From positions 1 through 59,984 of the forward strand of contig CALLVD010000012.1 of the NCBI GenBank assembly GCA_938010385.1: 59,984 nt of DNA, written 5' to 3'. Both the position numbers and the translations under genes were made by a program. This DNA is from an uncultured Robiginitomaculum sp. (GTDB lineage Bacteria; Pseudomonadota; Alphaproteobacteria; Caulobacterales; Maricaulaceae). This document shows, one piece after another, positions 1-11,048 of the stretch (within the stretch, counting starts at the first letter, position 1; every line of letters starts with the position of its first letter). A model generated the notes under the pieces. The model made no database searches, had not been told where the DNA came from, and saw nothing but the letters and a program-made list of their open reading frames with translations.

Positions 1-745
1 ATATCCGCGCCCTGCTGCACGGAATAAAGCGCAGCGGCGAGGCTTCCGCCTAAGCGGTCATCGGCGCTGCTGCCGTCGATTTTACCGATGAAGCTTTTTC
101 GTGATGCGCCCATCAGGACGGGGCGGCCCATGGCTTTAATCTCTGACAGGCGCGAAATCAGCGCCAGATTATCTTCGAGCCGTTTGCCAAACCCGATGCC
201 GGGATCAACGGTAATCAGGCCGGGGTCAATGCCGGCGAAATCACAGGCGTCTATGCGTTTTGCCAGCCAATCTTTAATCTCCGCCACAGGGTCGCCGTAA
301 TGCGGATTATTTTGCATATCTTCCGGCGAGCCTTGGGCATGCATTAAAATCAACGGGCATTGCAGTTCTGCTGCGACCGCTTCAGACCGCACATCAAAAG
401 TGAGGCCGGACACATCATTCCAAATATCCGCGCCGGCATGGATAGCGGCCAAAGCCACATCCGGCTTACGCGTATCGATAGAAATAAGCGGCTCGCTGTC
501 CAAATCCCGCATGGCTTCGCGCAAGGCGATAATGACCGGAACTGTGCGGCGCACTTCCTCTCGCACATCGATTTCCTGCGCGCCGGGGCGTGTGCTCTCG
601 CCGCCAATGTCGATAATATGCGCGCCGTCATCAATCATCGCCATGCCTTGCGCCACGGCCAAGTCAAGATCGTGATACCGCCCGCCGTCGGAGAAGCTAT
701 CCGGCGTGGTGTTCAATATGCCCATGATTTGCGTGCGTCGGGTCA
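1..745 (-). CDS. folP: Dihydropteroate synthase, C-terminus truncated by window edge
   Basis: Reverse-strand translation from ATG at 745: MTRRTQIMGILNTTPDSFSDGGRY...IDIGGESTRPGA...DPGIGFGK...GASRKSFIG; hallmark DHPS motifs. Runs off the window start. Confidence 0.95.
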
Positions 746-788
746 TTGTGTTTTTGAAAGTTTAGCGGGGTGCCGAACGCGCAACATG

Positions 789-956
789 GCCCCCTCTGTC
801 CTTCGCGTTTTAGAAAAACGCTGCGGACAGCTCCCCCGGTTCGGGGGAGCGGAGAATCGCGTCCCGCACATCCAATTGTATTCGACTGAGCACGTCTGAA
901 AGCCCCGCTCCCCCAAACCGGGGGAGCTGTTGAGCGAAGCGAGACTGAGGGGGCTT
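789..956. repeat. Intergenic imperfect inverted-repeat element between ftsH and folP
   Basis: Outward arms 'gccccctctgtcc...gcggacagctcccccggttcgggggagc' and 'gctcccccaaaccgggggagctgttgagcgaagcgagactgagggggc'; each arm also holds its own CTCCCCC/GGGGGAG hairpin. Confidence 0.6.
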
Positions 957-1001
957 GCCGAATTCACGTCAGAGTGCAGGGTTTGTGTAAATTCCGCCCG
1001 C

Positions 1002-2915
1002 CTAAGTCGCCGGGCTCGGATCACCGCCGGGGCGCTTTTTCGGCTTTGGCGTTTTCGGAATGGCGGACACGGCCGGCTTGCCGGACACGGTTTTGCGCTG
1101 GGGCGCAATGCCGTCCATCAGATCTTTAATCTCGTCACCGGTCAGGGTTTCAAATTCCAAAAGCGCTTCGGCCAAGGCATGCCACTGCTTTTTCTTTTTC
1201 TTCAAAATAGACAGAGCGGTTTGATGCGCCTCAGTGATAAGCTTCTTAATCTCGCTCTCAATCTTGGCCGCCGTCTCAGGCGAAATTGCAGAGCCGCGAC
1301 CGATGCCGGGCATAAAGCTGTTCTTGTCACGGTTGACATAAGCAATCGGTCCGATTTCATCAGACAAGCCCCACTCGGTCACCATAGAGGTCGCAATGCG
1401 GGTCACCTGCTCAATATCAGAAGACGCGCCGGACGTAACTTTATCATGGCCGAATTTCAGCTCTTCAGCCGCCCGGCCGCCCATGGCCATCGCCATATGG
1501 GCAATCATTTCTTCGCGCGATTGTGAAATCTGATCGCGCTCCGGCAAATATTGCACCATGCCGAGCGCGCGGCCGCGCGGAATAATGGTCGCCTTATGAA
1601 TAGGCATAGAGCCCGGCATATTCAGACCGACAATGGCGTGACCGGCTTCATGATAGGCGGTATTGGCCTTTTCTTCCTCGGTCATAGACAGGGTGCGGCG
1701 CTCCGCACCCATCATGACTTTGTCGCGGGCATCATCAAATTCACGGCTGCCGACTTTACGCTTATTACGGCGCGCGGCCAGCAAGGCGGCCTCGTTGACG
1801 AGGTTAGCCAAATCAGCGCCGGAGAAACCGGGCGTGCCGCGGGCAACAACGCTGCTGTCAACGTCTTTCGCCAAAGGAACATTGCGCATGTGCACGTCGA
1901 GAATTTTCTCGCGTCCCATAACATCCGGCAAGGGCACTTCAACCTGGCGGTCAAAACGGCCGGGACGCAGTAAAGCCTTGTCCAAAACGTCAGGACGGTT
2001 GGTCGCCGCGATGATGATAATGCCGGCATTGCCGTCAAACCCGTCCATCTCGACAAGTAATTGGTTCAAGGTCTGCTCGCGTTCTTCATGACCGCCGGAC
2101 GTGCCGACGCCGCGATGACGCCCGACCGCGTCAATTTCATCAATGAAGATGATGCAAGGCGCGTTTTTCTTGGCTTGCTCGAACATATCGCGCACGCGGC
2201 TCGCGCCGACGCCGACAAACATCTCAACGAAGTCAGAACCGGAAATTGTAAAGAACGGCACGCCCGCTTCCCCCGCCACAGCGCGGGCCAGCAAAGTTTT
2301 ACCGGTACCGGGAGGGCCGACAAGCAGAGCGCCCTTTGGAATTTTCGCGCCAAGGCGTTGGAACTTACTGGGGTCTTGCAGGAATTCGACGACCTCGGCC
2401 AAATCGGCTTTCGCCTCTTCTACGCCGGCAACATCGTCAAAGGTCTTACGCCCGCCGCTCTCTTCCGTGAGCATTTTTGCGCGCGATTTGCCAAAACCCA
2501 TGGCGCCGCCGCGGCCGCCGCCGTTTTGCATATTGCGCATGAAAAACACATACAGACCGACCAGAAGCAAGATAGGCAAAATACTCATCAGCAAATTGCC
2601 GATAAAATTACCGCTCTTGGACGGATTTTTGTAATTGACCGTAATGCCTTGGGCTTCGAAATTCTCGCGCACATTATTATCAAGATAATCGTATGGACCG
2701 ACTGCGGAGACTTTGCTGCCGTCAGTCTTTGTCGCGCGATATGTGTTCTCTTCGATACTGATTTCCGTAATCTGTCCGCTCTCCGCGAGCTCTTCAAGCT
2801 GGGTGTAAGTGACCTCGCCGGCGCGGGTGTTGCCCTCGCCGCCTTGGGACATGGTCACCAAGACTAAGATCATGGAGATTACTAAGGCCCAGACAATGTA
2901 GTTACGGGTTTGCAT
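1002..2915 (-). CDS. ftsH: ATP-dependent zinc metalloprotease FtsH
   Basis: Walker [12 protein letters not shown] region, HEAGH zinc-binding motif, N-terminal TM segments. Confidence 0.98.
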   Translation of the reverse strand: MQTRNYIVWALVISMILVLVTMSQGGEGNTRAGEVTYTQLEELAESGQITEISIEENTYRATKTDGSKVSAVGPYDYLDNNVRENFEAQGITVNYKNPSKSGNFIGNLLMSILPILLLVGLYVFFMRNMQNGGGRGGAMGFGKSRAKMLTEESGGRKTFDDVAGVEEAKADLAEVVEFLQDPSKFQRLGAKIPKGALLVGPPGTGKTLLARAVAGEAGVPFFTISGSDFVEMFVGVGASRVRDMFEQAKKNAPCIIFIDEIDAVGRHRGVGTSGGHEEREQTLNQLLVEMDGFDGNAGIIIIAATNRPDVLDKALLRPGRFDRQVEVPLPDVMGREKILDVHMRNVPLAKDVDSSVVARGTPGFSGADLANLVNEAALLAARRNKRKVGSREFDDARDKVMMGAERRTLSMTEEEKANTAYHEAGHAIVGLNMPGSMPIHKATIIPRGRALGMVQYLPERDQISQSREEMIAHMAMAMGGRAAEELKFGHDKVTSGASSDIEQVTRIATSMVTEWGLSDEIGPIAYVNRDKNSFMPGIGRGSAISPETAAKIESEIKKLITEAHQTALSILKKKKKQWHALAEALLEFETLTGDEIKDLMDGIAPQRKTVSGKPAVSAIPKTPKPKKRPGGDPSPAT

Positions 2916-3064
2916 AGTGATAGCTTTCTTATCGCAGGATTATTCGTCTTATACCATATGGGGGATGCAAGCGTAAGGCCAACCCCACAGCGGTGATAAA
3001 ATGAATACGTTTGCAGTTTATTTTGGCTTTATTACGGGGTGCGGCAGAATAAACGGCTGCGCGC

Positions 3065-4336
3065 TCAATGAAAGCGGTCTCGCATGATATCGCGAACGGC
3101 ATAATTCCCTGTCCCGATTTGAAATCCGGCTGCCGGAACGGCGACCACGTCATCACCCCGATAAAACGCGGGAAGCGTTTTGCGCATATGCATGTCGTAG
3201 CCTTTGAGCGCTTTGCGCGCCGCATCATCTAATTGCGCGCGGCCCGGCCAGACTGCGCCGACTGTAATGCCCTGCCTGTCTGTAGACAGTTCAAACCGCC
3301 CGTCCCAGACATGTGTTTCGCGTGGCCGCAATGCCATTCTCACAGGCCGCTCGCCCCGCCGTCCCAATAAGACGCCGGGATCGCGCGCAATCGCGATTTT
3401 TTCACCCGCCGCATAGACAATCGCCCCGCCCAGCGTGCGCGGTTTAAACTCAGGCGCGCTTATGTGGTCTTGCAAGGCCTGCGCTTTGGCCGGATCGACG
3501 CGCCTCGCCTGACCGGAAGCCAGACGCAGCATATCAGCAAGCGCGCCCGGCGGCATCGTGCTCAGACAATCGGCCGGGACTCTCACGCCGGCATTTTCTA
3601 TGCGGCTCACATGCAGACCGAACCAAGCCCTGACGGCGCTGTCCTCTGCGTCGCGAATCTTTGCCATATCCGCGCCCAGAGATAACAATTCCGCGCGCAG
3701 CGCGGGGTCTTTGGCAATGCGCGCGCGCATGGCGACGCGGGTATATTTAGGGTCTTCGTTGGATGGGTCATCGACGTAAGGAATGCCGGTCGTCCGGCAA
3801 AACGCCCGAATATCAGCCCGAGATGATGACAGGAGCGGGCGGATAATTGTCAGGTTTCGCGTTTGCGGCCAAAGCGGCGCGGTCACGCGCGGCGCTATCC
3901 CGGCCAATCCGCGCGGGCCGGAGCCGGCCTCACGGCGCATGCCGACGGTTTCGGCCTGATCATCTTCGGTGTGCCCGACAAAAATCTCATCCGTACCGAT
4001 TTCGGTGCAAGCTTGCGCAAAAAGCGCGTAACGGGCTTCACGCGCCTTTTCCTGAACAGCGGTGTTTACGCCGTCATGCTGCCATCGCATGACGATAGGC
4101 ACTGCGCCCATATCGCGGACCCGCTGCGCTGTTAATTCGGCTTCCCGCGCGCTTTCAGGCCGCAAGGCGTGGTCGACGATAATGGCGTGAACGGTGTGGG
4201 TTTGCGCGGCGACAAGAATGCAATAGAGCAGCGCCATGGAATCGGCGCCGCCGGACACGGCGACGGCGACGTTTTGCGGCTCGGTCCCAAAGCAGCGCGT
4301 CAAATTATGAAAAATGCGCGCTTCGTTCAAACTCAC
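3065..4336 (-). CDS. tilS: tRNA(Ile)-lysidine synthase
   Basis: N-terminal SGGADSMAL PP-loop, VDHALRPESAREA, GHTEDDQAET motif. Confidence 0.95.
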   Translation of the reverse strand: MSLNEARIFHNLTRCFGTEPQNVAVAVSGGADSMALLYCILVAAQTHTVHAIIVDHALRPESAREAELTAQRVRDMGAVPIVMRWQHDGVNTAVQEKAREARYALFAQACTEIGTDEIFVGHTEDDQAETVGMRREAGSGPRGLAGIAPRVTAPLWPQTRNLTIIRPLLSSSRADIRAFCRTTGIPYVDDPSNEDPKYTRVAMRARIAKDPALRAELLSLGADMAKIRDAEDSAVRAWFGLHVSRIENAGVRVPADCLSTMPPGALADMLRLASGQARRVDPAKAQALQDHISAPEFKPRTLGGAIVYAAGEKIAIARDPGVLLGRRGERPVRMALRPRETHVWDGRFELSTDRQGITVGAVWPGRAQLDDAARKALKGYDMHMRKTLPAFYRGDDVVAVPAAGFQIGTGNYAVRDIMRDRFH

Positions 4337-5169
4337 CCCGTGCAGCCGGAGCGTTGCCGCTCGCGGTCAGCTTTGCTGCGCATATCGGGCGGCGCGTCAG
4401 GATATTGTATCGGGAAACTGCCCAAAGTCTGGCACGCGCCGTCCGTATTGCCCATACCCCGCAACGCGCCGGCCAGGCCAATCATGGCGCTTGGCGCAAG
4501 CGGGCCGTTCGGAGCGGCGCGCATGGACGCAATATAACTCTCAGCGGCCTGCTCATACCCGCTTTTCACATAATAAGTCTCACCCAGCCAGAAATAGGCA
4601 TCGCCTACGTCCGGCGCATCCGGGCTGACTTCAATATATTGTTTAAAGGCCAGTTGCGCTCCGGTGAAATCGCCGGCCCGCAGTTTTTCCTGCCCGATAG
4701 ACTGAAGCTCAGATGCGGCAACCGTTTGCGTGGCCGGCGCAGGGCCGGCAGGCGGCAGCAGGTTTTGAGGCGCAGGCTGCGCCTGAAACGAGCCCGTGTC
4801 ACCGTAAACGACAGGTCCTGCGGGCGCGGGAGCCGACGCGCGCTGCATATCAGCAATCTGCGTTTGCAGCGCCGCAATATCGCCGACCAAGCTCTCTACG
4901 TCTTTGCGCAGTGATTCACGTTCATAGCGCAGCTGCTCAATCTCGCCGGTCAGAGCGCGCTGCGCGCTTTCCAGCGCGTCCATGCGCTCCATAAGGCGCT
5001 CTGCCGCCGGGTCTCCGGTCAACATACGGCCTTCCAGATCGGTGAGGCGTTGGGACAGCTCAATATCTTTCGCCACCATTTCCTTTTTGCTCTGCGCCAT
5101 AGCTGGCACAGCCGACGCGCCGGCAAAAGCGACAATCATAAGACAGGAGGCAAAACGTTTCATGGGCAT
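4333..5169 (-). CDS. ybgF: Tol-Pal system protein YbgF/CpoB
   Basis: Signal peptide, coiled coil, C-terminal TPR region; next to pal-tolB. Confidence 0.92.
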   Translation of the reverse strand: MPMKRFASCLMIVAFAGASAVPAMAQSKKEMVAKDIELSQRLTDLEGRMLTGDPAAERLMERMDALESAQRALTGEIEQLRYERESLRKDVESLVGDIAALQTQIADMQRASAPAPAGPVVYGDTGSFQAQPAPQNLLPPAGPAPATQTVAASELQSIGQEKLRAGDFTGAQLAFKQYIEVSPDAPDVGDAYFWLGETYYVKSGYEQAAESYIASMRAAPNGPLAPSAMIGLAGALRGMGNTDGACQTLGSFPIQYPDAPPDMRSKADRERQRSGCTG

Positions 5170-5180
5170 TTCTTTTTCAA

Positions 5181-5780
5181 TTAGCTGTTAGCACCGGCAA
5201 TAATGGCCGTGTGGCCGTTGCGATTCATAGCCCACGCAGACTCAGTCGATCCGCCGGCAATAGGGCGTTCTTTACCATACGATACGGTTGTGATCCGGCT
5301 CGGGTCAACGCCTTGTGACACAAGGAAATCTTTAACGGCAGACGCGCGTTTTTCGCCGAGAGATAAATTATACTCCCGCGTGCCGCGCTCATCCGCGTGG
5401 CCGCCAATAACCGCGATTGTCTGCGGGTAGCTGTTCATCCAATTGGCCTGCGCGCGCAAAACATCGCGGGCCTGCGACGTCAAAGACGATTGATCATAGC
5501 CAAAGAAAACGCGGTCGCCGGCAGTTTTGTTAAAATCTTCAACGCTTCCCGGAACAACATAATCATCCGGCAAAGGCGTAAAAACCGGCGCTGTCGTTTG
5601 CGCCTGCGTTCGGGCCTGCGGCGCCGGCATAGGTTCCGGATCGGCAAAGACAGGTTTTTCAACAGGCTTAGGCGGAGGCGTTACCTCTGCAACTTTCGGC
5701 GTCGTTGAACAGGCCCCGATAAAACCGGCGGCCGTCATTAATACGGCAAGCTTCAATCCTTTAGACACAATCACATTCAT
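5181..5780 (-). CDS. pal: Peptidoglycan-associated lipoprotein Pal
   Basis: Lipobox GACS, OmpA-like domain (FGYDQSSLT...GHADERGTREYNLSLGEKRA). Confidence 0.97.
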   Translation of the reverse strand: MNVIVSKGLKLAVLMTAAGFIGACSTTPKVAEVTPPPKPVEKPVFADPEPMPAPQARTQAQTTAPVFTPLPDDYVVPGSVEDFNKTAGDRVFFGYDQSSLTSQARDVLRAQANWMNSYPQTIAVIGGHADERGTREYNLSLGEKRASAVKDFLVSQGVDPSRITTVSYGKERPIAGGSTESAWAMNRNGHTAIIAGANS

Positions 5781-5906
5781 CTCTCTCTCCGTTTATTGTT
5801 TTTATCTTTCAACTCTTAAGGGGCTTATGTAAATCCTGCAAGTTACAGGGCCGCAATCTGCATCAGGTGAAAGCTTGAGAGCAAAAAATGTCCGGATTAT
5901 GACGAT

Positions 5907-7229
5907 TTACCGCGAACGGGTGGGCAAGAGCGGTGACCATGCCGGGTCTGATGCGCCGGTCGGCGTCGGAACTTTGCGCAGATTACGGCCGGTCAGGTCC
6001 ACAGAATAAACGCTTGACAGGCCGCGTTCTCCGCGTCCCTCTCGGGTGAATAAGACAACCCGTCCATTTGGCGCCCATGTCGGGCCTTCATCCAAATAGC
6101 TTGACGACAAGGTCCGCTCACCGGAGCCGTCCGTGTTCATCACGCCGATAGAAAACTTTCCGCCGCCTGATTTTGTAAAGGCAATTTTGTCCCCGCGCGG
6201 CGACCAAACCGGCGCCGTGTAACGGCCCTTACCAAAACTGATACGCTTTGGGTTTTTGCCGTCCGCGTTCATGACATAAAGCTGCGGAGTCCCGCCCCTG
6301 TCAGAGTTAAAGACAATTTTTTTACCGTCCGCGCTGTAGCTCGGCGAGGTATCAATGCCGGGACTATCCGTCAGGCGGGTCGATGTGCGGCTCGCTAAAT
6401 CAAACGAGTAAATTTCTGAATTACCGCGATTCATTTGCGTAAAGACCAGCTTGCGCCCATCCGGCGAAAAGCGCGGAGATGTCGTCATGCCGTCAAATGC
6501 ACCCAGCTTTTCGCGCCGGCCGGTTTCAATATCCATCAGGTAAACTTCGGGACGCCGGCCCTCATAAGACAAATAGGCAATCTTTTGCGCATTGCGGTCA
6601 AAACGCGGGGTCAGCACCATTCCGGGACCGGTCAGCAGCGCTTTCACATTCGCCCCGTCCTGATCCATAATTGACAGGCGTTTGGTGCGATTAATCTTCG
6701 GGCCGGACTCCGCGATATAAACAATACGGCTGTCAAAATAGCCCTCTTCTCCGGTCAGGCGTTTATAGATACTGTCAGAGATTTGATGGGCAATGCGCCG
6801 CCAATTATCAGGCGATGTGCCAAGGCGCAGGCCTTCAAGCTGGCTCTCGCCGTAAACGTCCCATAATCTGTACTCTACCGATAAACGGCTGTCAGAATCG
6901 CGAACAATCCGCCCGACAACAAGGCCTTGAGCCTTAATCACGCGCCAGTCGGCAAAGGTCGGTTGATAGCGAATATCCGGCGCCGTTCCGACAAAACCGG
7001 CAGGCTCAAGCACATCAAAAAGACCGGAGCGTTCCAGATTAGCGCGAATAACGCCCGCAATATCTTGGGCAATTTGCTTTGTACGCGCATCATCACTTTG
7101 AAAGTCTGTGACCGCAATGCGGATAGGGTCAAACTCGCTTTTGGTAATATCGATTGATAATTGCGCATGGGCGCTGCCGGCAAAACACAGGCAAAACAAA
7201 GCCATCAGGGATTTCAGATAAAGTCTCAT
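5907..7229 (-). CDS. tolB: Tol-Pal system beta-propeller protein TolB
   Basis: Signal peptide, repeated SPDGRKLVFT / DGKNPKRIS WD40-like PD40 motifs; synteny. Confidence 0.97.
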   Translation of the reverse strand: MRLYLKSLMALFCLCFAGSAHAQLSIDITKSEFDPIRIAVTDFQSDDARTKQIAQDIAGVIRANLERSGLFDVLEPAGFVGTAPDIRYQPTFADWRVIKAQGLVVGRIVRDSDSRLSVEYRLWDVYGESQLEGLRLGTSPDNWRRIAHQISDSIYKRLTGEEGYFDSRIVYIAESGPKINRTKRLSIMDQDGANVKALLTGPGMVLTPRFDRNAQKIAYLSYEGRRPEVYLMDIETGRREKLGAFDGMTTSPRFSPDGRKLVFTQMNRGNSEIYSFDLASRTSTRLTDSPGIDTSPSYSADGKKIVFNSDRGGTPQLYVMNADGKNPKRISFGKGRYTAPVWSPRGDKIAFTKSGGGKFSIGVMNTDGSGERTLSSSYLDEGPTWAPNGRVVLFTREGRGERGLSSVYSVDLTGRNLRKVPTPTGASDPAWSPLLPTRSR

Positions 7230-7241
7230 ATTAAATCTCGA

Positions 7242-8120
7242 TTATGTGGGCACGCCGCCGGGCGCATCTTTGGGGTAGAATGTCAGGGACAGATTGCGCC
7301 AACGCTCATACTCATTGCGGGGCAAAAATTTAAACTCAGAGGCATCTTGCACCGCGCGAACGGCGCTCTCGGCTGCAATTTTGAAAAAATCATCACTGCG
7401 CGCGCGTCGCGCGCTGTCAGATGTCAGGGTCGCGGTCAGAACTTTGCCGTCCCGGTCAAGCGCCACATCAACGCCGACAACCAAGCTTTCCATATCCGGC
7501 GCGCCTGCCGGAATGCGCCAGGCGTTGTAGATGCGCCGCATAATCGCGTCTTCATAGGCCGTCGTCAGGCCGGTGCCCTGCCCTGCGCCGGCGCGCGACG
7601 CTTCGGCCAGCTCAATTTGCTTGCGCTCGCCTTCGAGCATTTTTTGCTTCGGCGCGTCAGTTTTGCCCTTGCTGCCTGCCACGAGCGCAGAGAGGTCATC
7701 CAGCGAGAGCGGTTTGGGCTTTTCAGGCTTCGGCGTGACCTCGGCGAGCTTAGTGTCTGCCGGCGTCTCGGAAGGTGTTTCGGCAGGTGTTTCAATAGGT
7801 GTTTCAATAGGTGTTTCGGCGGGCGTCTCAGCTTTGGCCTCCGCCTCCGCCTTCGCCTCGGGCTTCGGAGCCGGCTCAGCTTCGGCTTCAGGTTCCGGAT
7901 CGGGCGCGGGCATCGGCGCTATATCTTCCGGGATTTCCACAGGCTTTGGCGCGGGCGCTTTTCTCGCGGCGCGCACATTAGTTGTGTCCGAAATCGTGAA
8001 GATTTTCACCGGAATGACCTGCGACTGCGGCACGGCCTTGGCTTTAAATCCAAAACCGATGACAGAGACAGCCAGCAAGCCCCCGTGCAGCGCCAGTGAT
8101 ATGGGCAAGCCGAACTTCAT
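7242..8120 (-). CDS. tolA: TolA-like cell envelope integrity / energy transducer protein
   Basis: N-terminal TM, Pro/Glu/Ala-rich linker, C-terminal TonB/TolA-like domain; located between tolR and tolB. Confidence 0.85.
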   Translation of the reverse strand: MKFGLPISLALHGGLLAVSVIGFGFKAKAVPQSQVIPVKIFTISDTTNVRAARKAPAPKPVEIPEDIAPMPAPDPEPEAEAEPAPKPEAKAEAEAKAETPAETPIETPIETPAETPSETPADTKLAEVTPKPEKPKPLSLDDLSALVAGSKGKTDAPKQKMLEGERKQIELAEASRAGAGQGTGLTTAYEDAIMRRIYNAWRIPAGAPDMESLVVGVDVALDRDGKVLTATLTSDSARRARSDDFFKIAAESAVRAVQDASEFKFLPRNEYERWRNLSLTFYPKDAPGGVPT

Positions 8121-8558
8121 TTATTGATTTTCCGGGTCAGTCACCAAATTAAGATTGGAAAAACCGGCCTTGTTAATGCGCGCCATGACTTTCATCACAT
8201 CGCCATAATCTGCCCCTTGATCCGCGCGCAAATGTATGCGCTCGTCGTATCCGTTTTCTGCAATCGCCGTCAGGCGCGGCACGACCGTGTCGATATTGAC
8301 CGCTTCGTCCTGTAAAAACACGCCGCCCTCGGCATCAACCGTAATCAGAAGCGGATCTTTACTGCTTGGCAGGGCTTTGGCGTCTGTTTTCGGCAAATCA
8401 ATCGCTACGCCGACAGACAAAGTCGTCGCGGCCACCATAAACACAATCAGCAGAACAAGCATCACGTCAACAAAAGGCGTGACGTTAATCTCGCTCATCG
8501 GCTGGCTGCGGCGCGAAGACCGCCCGTTGCCGCGCTGTGTGGGGCCGAGCATGGCCAT
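8121..8558 (-). CDS. tolR: ExbD/TolR family protein
   Basis: SEINVTPFVDVMLVLLIVFMVAA; synteny. Confidence 0.96.
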   Translation of the reverse strand: MAMLGPTQRGNGRSSRRSQPMSEINVTPFVDVMLVLLIVFMVAATTLSVGVAIDLPKTDAKALPSSKDPLLITVDAEGGVFLQDEAVNIDTVVPRLTAIAENGYDERIHLRADQGADYGDVMKVMARINKAGFSNLNLVTDPENQ

Positions 8559-9322
8559 TACGCACGGCCTTTCGCAAGCTTACGGGATAAAATAGCCGAC
8601 AACTCATCGGCATAACCTTCGAGGCGACCGGCATATTTGTTCAGATCATTGGAAAACTTATTGTAAAATACCACCGCCGGGATAGCGACCACAAGGCCGA
8701 GCGCCGTCAGGAACAGGGCTTCGGTAATGCCGGGCAAGATTGTGATGAAACCGGCATTATTAGACGCCGATACGGCGCGGAACGTGTTCAAAATACCCCA
8801 TACCGTGCCGAGCAGGCCGACAAACGGCGCGGTCGAGCCGACAGAGGCCAGAACGCCAAGCCCGCTTTGCGCCTTGGTCAGTTCGCGGTTAATCACCAAA
8901 TTCATCACCCGGTCCAAACGCTCGCGCGTGCCGAGAAGGTCGCCGTCAATGCGCCCGTTTGCGCCTTGGCTCTCGCGCCATTCGCGCATAGCCGCAGAGA
9001 AAACCCGCCCCATCGGGTCGCGATTTTCCTTGGATAGGCCCGCGTCCAGCTCCTCTAAGGTACGGCCGGACCAAAACGTCTCTTCAAAATCGCTTGCGCG
9101 CTTCTTGAGCAAGCGGAACGCGAAAAACTTATCGGCAACCACCATCCATGACCAGATTGAGGCCAGTATCAAACCGATCATAATCAGCTTGATGATAATG
9201 TCCGAATGCATGAACAGGCCGATGATCGAAAAATCAGATTTCACCTCGCCCAGCGGCGCGGCCGTTACAGCCTGTTGCAACGGCAAAGCGGCTTGGAGCG
9301 CCATATCAACAATAAAAACCAT
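8558..9322 (-). CDS. tolQ: MotA/TolQ/ExbB proton channel TolQ
   Basis: LGVLASVGSTAPFVGLLGTVWGI, GITEALFLTALGLVVAIPAVVFYN. Confidence 0.97.
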   Translation of the reverse strand: MVFIVDMALQAALPLQQAVTAAPLGEVKSDFSIIGLFMHSDIIIKLIMIGLILASIWSWMVVADKFFAFRLLKKRASDFEETFWSGRTLEELDAGLSKENRDPMGRVFSAAMREWRESQGANGRIDGDLLGTRERLDRVMNLVINRELTKAQSGLGVLASVGSTAPFVGLLGTVWGILNTFRAVSASNNAGFITILPGITEALFLTALGLVVAIPAVVFYNKFSNDLNKYAGRLEGYADELSAILSRKLAKGRA

Positions 9323-9510
9323 GAAGCGTATTATCCTTACAATCTCGGCGTCCTGAAACTCACGCGGCGCGCGAGTCGAAACCGTTAAATTTCAACAGTA
9401 TGGCGATTTAGAGGCCCATGCCAATGAATATGCCGTAATCCGCAGCGCGCACGACCGCGGATTTTGACAGCACTATGTAAGGAAACATTAACCGTAATGT
9501 TAACGGCGCG

Positions 9511-9963
9511 TTATTTGAGCAGATACGGCGTCAGTTTTTCCATCATTTCTTTGGGCGCGCGTTTCGGGCGGCCCGTCAGGTCGATGCAGGCGGCTTCGCT
9601 GTCGGCGGTCAGGAGCAAATCTTCGCCGCGATAAATCTTTTGCGTCACCATAAGGCGCGCGCCTTTAAACGTGTCATAAGTCGTCATGACCGACAGGGCG
9701 TCATCAATGCGCGCCGAGCGTTTGTAATCCAAATTAATCTTGCGAATAACAAAGGCCAGCGGCGGGTCACGCTCCAGCAGTTCCGCATGCCCTATTCCGG
9801 CAAGGCGAAAAAAAGAGCTGCGCGCGCGTTCCAAAAACCTCAGATAGTTGGCGTAGTAAACCACGCCTGAAAAATCCGTATCTTCATAAAACACGCGCAC
9901 CGGGTAGTAATGCTCGCGCCCTTTGAAATACCCCATGCCGGGCTCGTCGCGATTATCCGTCAT
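9511..9963 (-). CDS. ybgC: Tol-Pal-associated acyl-CoA thioesterase YbgC
   Basis: Hotdog signature [25 protein letters not shown]. Start chosen at [13 protein letters not shown] (9963), which overlaps the ruvB end by 11 bp. Confidence 0.93.
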   Translation of the reverse strand: MTDNRDEPGMGYFKGREHYYPVRVFYEDTDFSGVVYYANYLRFLERARSSFFRLAGIGHAELLERDPPLAFVIRKINLDYKRSARIDDALSVMTTYDTFKGARLMVTQKIYRGEDLLLTADSEAACIDLTGRPKRAPKEMMEKLTPYLLK

Positions 9964-11011
9964 TACCGCCCTCAAACAGGCCGGGCATAGGCACCACATT
10001 GGCCGCAGGCGGCGTGAGGCCCAAATGCTCATAGGCGCGGGGCGTGGCGACGCGGCCGCGCGGCGTGCGCATAATAAAGCCCTGCTGTATCAGGTAAGGC
10101 TCTATGACATCTTCCAGCGCATCGCGGGCCTCAGACAAGGCCGCCGCCATCGTGTCCGCTCCGACGGGGCCACCGCCGAACATTTCGCACAGCGCGGACA
10201 AATACCGCCTGTCCTGCGCGTCTAAGCCGATTGCGTCCACATCAAGCCGGCGCAGCGCTGCGTCTGCGACGTCTGCATCAATGACGCTTGCGCCCGCATC
10301 TTCGGATAAATCGCGAACGCGGCGCAGCAGCCGGCCTGCCACGCGCGGCGTACCGCGAGAGCGTTTGGCGATTTCCCGCGCGCCCTCGGCGGTCATTTCA
10401 ACGCCGAGTTTTGTCCCGCCCCGCGCAACGATTTGCGTCAACTCAATCTCGTCATAAAACTCAAGCCGCACAGGAATACCGAACCGGTCGCGCAAGGGCG
10501 TTGCCAGCAGCCCTGCCCGCGTTGTCGCGCCGATGAGCGTAAAGGGCGCCAGATCAATCTTAATCGAGCGCGCGGCCGGGCCTTCGCCGATAATTAAATC
10601 AAGCTCAAAATCCTCCATGGCAGGATAAAGCACTTCTTCGACGGCGGGCGAGAGGCGATGAATTTCGTCGATAAACAAAACGTCGCGCGGCTCGAGATTA
10701 GTCAGCAGAGCGGCTAAATCACCCGCCTTTGAAATGACCGGTCCGGATGTGGCGCGAAAGTTCACGCCAAGTTCGCGGCTGACAATCTGCGACAAGGTCG
10801 TCTTGCCCAGGCCGGGCGGACCGGAGAGCAGCAAATGATCCAGCGCTTCGCCGCGCCGGCTCGCCGCATCAACATAGACTTTCAGATTGGATATGGCCGT
10901 CTTCTGGCCGACAAAATCATCAAAGGCCAGCGGACGCAAAGCGCGGTCACGCCCGTCGCCGGTCTGCGCCAGCGCATCAATCAATCGCTCTTCGTGATGA
11001 TCTTCTGTCAT
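9953..11011 (-). CDS. ruvB: Holliday junction branch migration helicase RuvB
   Basis: [38 protein letters not shown]. Confidence 0.98.
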   Translation of the reverse strand: MTEDHHEERLIDALAQTGDGRDRALRPLAFDDFVGQKTAISNLKVYVDAASRRGEALDHLLLSGPPGLGKTTLSQIVSRELGVNFRATSGPVISKAGDLAALLTNLEPRDVLFIDEIHRLSPAVEEVLYPAMEDFELDLIIGEGPAARSIKIDLAPFTLIGATTRAGLLATPLRDRFGIPVRLEFYDEIELTQIVARGGTKLGVEMTAEGAREIAKRSRGTPRVAGRLLRRVRDLSEDAGASVIDADVADAALRRLDVDAIGLDAQDRRYLSALCEMFGGGPVGADTMAAALSEARDALEDVIEPYLIQQGFIMRTPRGRVATPRAYEHLGLTPPAANVVPMPGLFEGGNDG

Positions 11012-11048
11012 AGACTATCGCTATTCGGGTTTGCCGCGCGGTTCAAGG

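Noticed and set aside
2061-2867. 268-aa + strand ORF opposite ftsH, and similar antisense ORFs opposite tolA, M16 peptidase and ruvC
   Set aside because: Shadow ORFs in GC-rich coding DNA opposite confidently assigned genes; no domain or RBS support.
7740-7850. Short ACACCTATTGAAACACC-like repeats in tolA as a possible regulatory repeat
   Set aside because: Encodes the expected Pro/Glu/Thr/Ala periplasm-spanning linker (PAETPIETPIETPAETP); ordinary low-complexity TolA feature.
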